Assembly (NCBI GenBank): GCA_022821805.1
Contig: JAJECX010000003.1
Location: forward strand, 372,001-436,000
Source: Anaerolineae bacterium
GTDB lineage: Bacteria > Chloroflexota > Anaerolineae > Aggregatilineales > Phototrophicaceae
Length of the DNA: 64,000 bases
Reading direction: 5' to 3'
The notes under the pieces are model-generated. The model saw nothing but the letters and a program-made list of their open reading frames with translations. It made no database searches and was not told the DNA's origin. This document shows positions 62,577 through 64,000 of the stretch, piece after piece; the stretch's first letter is position 1, and every line of letters starts with the position of its first letter. Both the position numbers and the translations under genes were made by a program.

Positions 62577-62822
62577 ATGAAGATCAAGCTCAACAAGCGA
62601 CTTTACCGTTCGCGCAAGGACCAGCAGATAGCCGGCGTCTGCGGCGGCGTGGCCGATTACCTCGGCGTGGATCCGACTCTTGTGCGGCTGCTTTGGGTAA
62701 TATTCGCCATCGCAGGCGGCCCCGGTCTTTTTCTTTATGTGATTATGTGGGCGATTGTGCCGGAAGAACCTGAGTTCGTTCAAGCGACGGCGGACAAAGC
62801 CAAGAACGAGGACATCGTCTGA
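62577..62822 (+). CDS. PspC domain protein
   Basis: Small membrane protein of 81 residues. The whole length is a PspC domain: KRLYRSRKDQQIAGVCGGVADYLG and DPTLVRLLWV, then one helix pair (about 38-62). PspC proteins respond to envelope stress or regulate other membrane proteins. AAGGAG lies ten bases from the ATG. It is convergent with the malate dehydrogenase gene. Confidence 0.93.
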   Translation: MKIKLNKRLYRSRKDQQIAGVCGGVADYLGVDPTLVRLLWVIFAIAGGPGLFLYVIMWAIVPEEPEFVQATADKAKNEDIV

Positions 62823-62909
62823 GGCGCAGTCCGGATACGGCGCGCGATATCCAAGTCGCGACGCAGCGGCAGCGCGCATCAAGCTCCGATTGAACGCCGC
62901 CGAATGTAA

Positions 62910-63896
62910 CTAAAGCAAGTGCTCTATCGCCTCGCGCTCCGCGAGCAGTTCAGCTTCCGAAGCCTTAATTTTCTCCGAGGCATATTCGCTTACTTCCAGT
63001 CCCTCGACAATTGAGATTCTTCCGTCCCTGTTTCTGCGCAGCGGGAAGGAGTAGATTAGCCCTTCAGCCACGCAATACGGATTGCCCTCGCTGGGAATGG
63101 CGGCGCTGAACCAATCGCCAGCCGGCGTCGGATTGATCAAGCTGCGAATGGTATCGAGGGCGGCGTTGGCGGCGCTGGCGGCCGAGCTCTTGCCGCGCGC
63201 CTTGATGATAGCGGCGCCGCGCTCCTGTACGGTCGTCATGAAATCGCCTTCCAGCCAGCCTCGATCAGCGATAATCGATTCGGCAGATTGTCCGCGGATA
63301 AGCGCGTGCTCAAAGTTGGGGAACTGAGTCGTGCTGTGGTTGCCCCATATCGCGATGTTGCTGACTTCGCCGACTTGCGCGCGCGCCTTTAGCGCCAGTT
63401 GCGCTTTTGCCCGATTCTCGTCAAGCCGGGTCATGGCGAAGAACCGATCGTCGGGAATGTCCGGGGCATTGGCTTTGGCAACGAGGCAGTTGGAATTACA
63501 GGGATTGGCCACCACCAGTACGCGAATATCGCCCGCTGCGTTATCGTTCAGGGCGCGCCCCTGCTCGACGAAGATGGGACCATTGGCGGCGATCAAGTCG
63601 CTGCGCTCCATGCCAGGTCCACGCGGCATGCCGCCCACCAGGATCGCCCAATTGGCGTCTTTGAATGCGACCCTAGGATCATCGGAGATGAGGATGTCTT
63701 GCAGCAGCGGCTGAGCGCAATCTTCGAGTTCCATCACCACGCCGCGCAGCGCATCCATCGCCGGCGGGATCTCCAATATCTGCAGCGCTACCAGCTGGTT
63801 GGCGCCAAATACTTCGCCATTGCCGATGCGGAAAAGCAGGTTATAGGCGATCTGGCCCGCGCCTCCGGTAATCGCTACCCGTATCGGTTGAGTCAT
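62910..63896 (-). CDS. mdh: Malate dehydrogenase
   Basis: NAD(P)-dependent malate/oxaloacetate oxidoreductase of 328 residues, of the MDH-type (not LDH-like) family. Nucleotide motif [12 protein letters not shown] at 9-20, [14 protein letters not shown] with substrate-binding Arg, VVANPCNSN, the catalytic His in [11 protein letters not shown], and [10 protein letters not shown]. Length is typical. The start ATG has a GGAGAGGAATCAGGG region upstream. No other TCA-cycle gene is in the window. Confidence 0.95.
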   Translation of the reverse strand: MTQPIRVAITGGAGQIAYNLLFRIGNGEVFGANQLVALQILEIPPAMDALRGVVMELEDCAQPLLQDILISDDPRVAFKDANWAILVGGMPRGPGMERSDLIAANGPIFVEQGRALNDNAAGDIRVLVVANPCNSNCLVAKANAPDIPDDRFFAMTRLDENRAKAQLALKARAQVGEVSNIAIWGNHSTTQFPNFEHALIRGQSAESIIADRGWLEGDFMTTVQERGAAIIKARGKSSAASAANAALDTIRSLINPTPAGDWFSAAIPSEGNPYCVAEGLIYSFPLRRNRDGRISIVEGLEVSEYASEKIKASEAELLAEREAIEHLL

Positions 63897-64000
63897 TCCC
63901 TGATTCCTCTCCGGTTTGCTCGTAAACAGACGCCGAGATTGTACTGGAAATCAAAGTCATTTTTCAGTGACTATCTCGTCTACTTCGCTTCGTGCGGCAT

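Noticed and set aside
63897..64000. 3' end of a minus-strand gene at the right edge
   Set aside because: Six codons before a TAG at 63980-63982 are open to the edge, which is too little to support a gene.
1..64000. CRISPR arrays, insertion sequences, rRNA or phage genes
   Set aside because: No regularly spaced repeats, transposase or phage motifs, or rRNA-like stretches were seen on either strand.

Overview
The window looks like one contiguous piece of a bacterial chromosome of moderately high GC, without insertion sequences, CRISPR arrays, rRNA or phage genes. The best taxonomic guess is Chloroflexota, probably an Anaerolineae-like lineage. This is inferred from the LysM lipoprotein with Thr/Pro/Glu-rich linkers, the many GTG and TTG starts, the CUT1 sugar ABC systems with LacI regulators, and the LIC_10190-type and ArnT/PMT-type membrane proteins. 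No marker was compared against a database, so the assignment stays tentative.

Region 1 (1-17 kb) is catabolic and accessory. On the minus strand a LacI regulator, a sugar-binding protein, two CUT1 permeases and a Cys-type sulfatase (cut by the window edge) form an uptake locus for a probably sulfated glycan, with a TIM-barrel sugar isomerase upstream. Divergently there are an SDR dehydrogenase, an amidase and a lactate-permease-family transporter. These are followed by a TPP enzyme, a PLP aminotransferase, a TauE/SafE exporter, a methyltransferase, and a translationally coupled MFS and B3/B4-domain pair.

Region 2 (17-24 kb) holds housekeeping and envelope genes: the fluoride channel crcB, uppP, a LysM lipoprotein, rplS, an AlbA_2/HATPase regulator and two membrane proteins.

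Region 3 (24-35.4 kb, minus strand) is the most coherent block. The order of transcription is mreB, mreC, mreD, PBP2 (mrdA), an unknown nine-to-ten-helix membrane protein, minC, minD, minE, rodA, gltX and tRNA-Gln(CTG), closed by a clear intrinsic terminator. It joins cell elongation, division-site selection and glutamyl/glutaminyl-tRNA supply in one direction.

Region 4 (35.6-47.6 kb, mostly plus strand) has tilS, an orphan OmpR-type response regulator, a secreted esterase-CapA fusion, a Clp/Hsp100 ATPase whose first AAA+ domain is degenerate, a phosphomannomutase/phosphoglucomutase, a methyltransferase, small membrane proteins and a secreted PPC/concanavalin-like protein. A short block of interleaved inverted repeats lies after it.

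Region 5 (47.9-64 kb) holds a secreted glycoside hydrolase, a GAF-PAS histidine kinase, a ROK protein lacking its zinc cysteines, mutS followed directly by a PAPS-type sulfotransferase, a membrane glycosyltransferase-like protein, a DUF1385 protein, recJ, fmt, a MATE transporter, a PspC protein and malate dehydrogenase.

No gene-free stretch exceeds 300 bases. The main gaps (about 130-270 bases) hold the promoters, hairpins and palindromes listed. Several starts were moved from the longest possible ORF to an internal ATG, GTG or TTG because of a Shine-Dalgarno (SD) sequence, a -10 box or family length.
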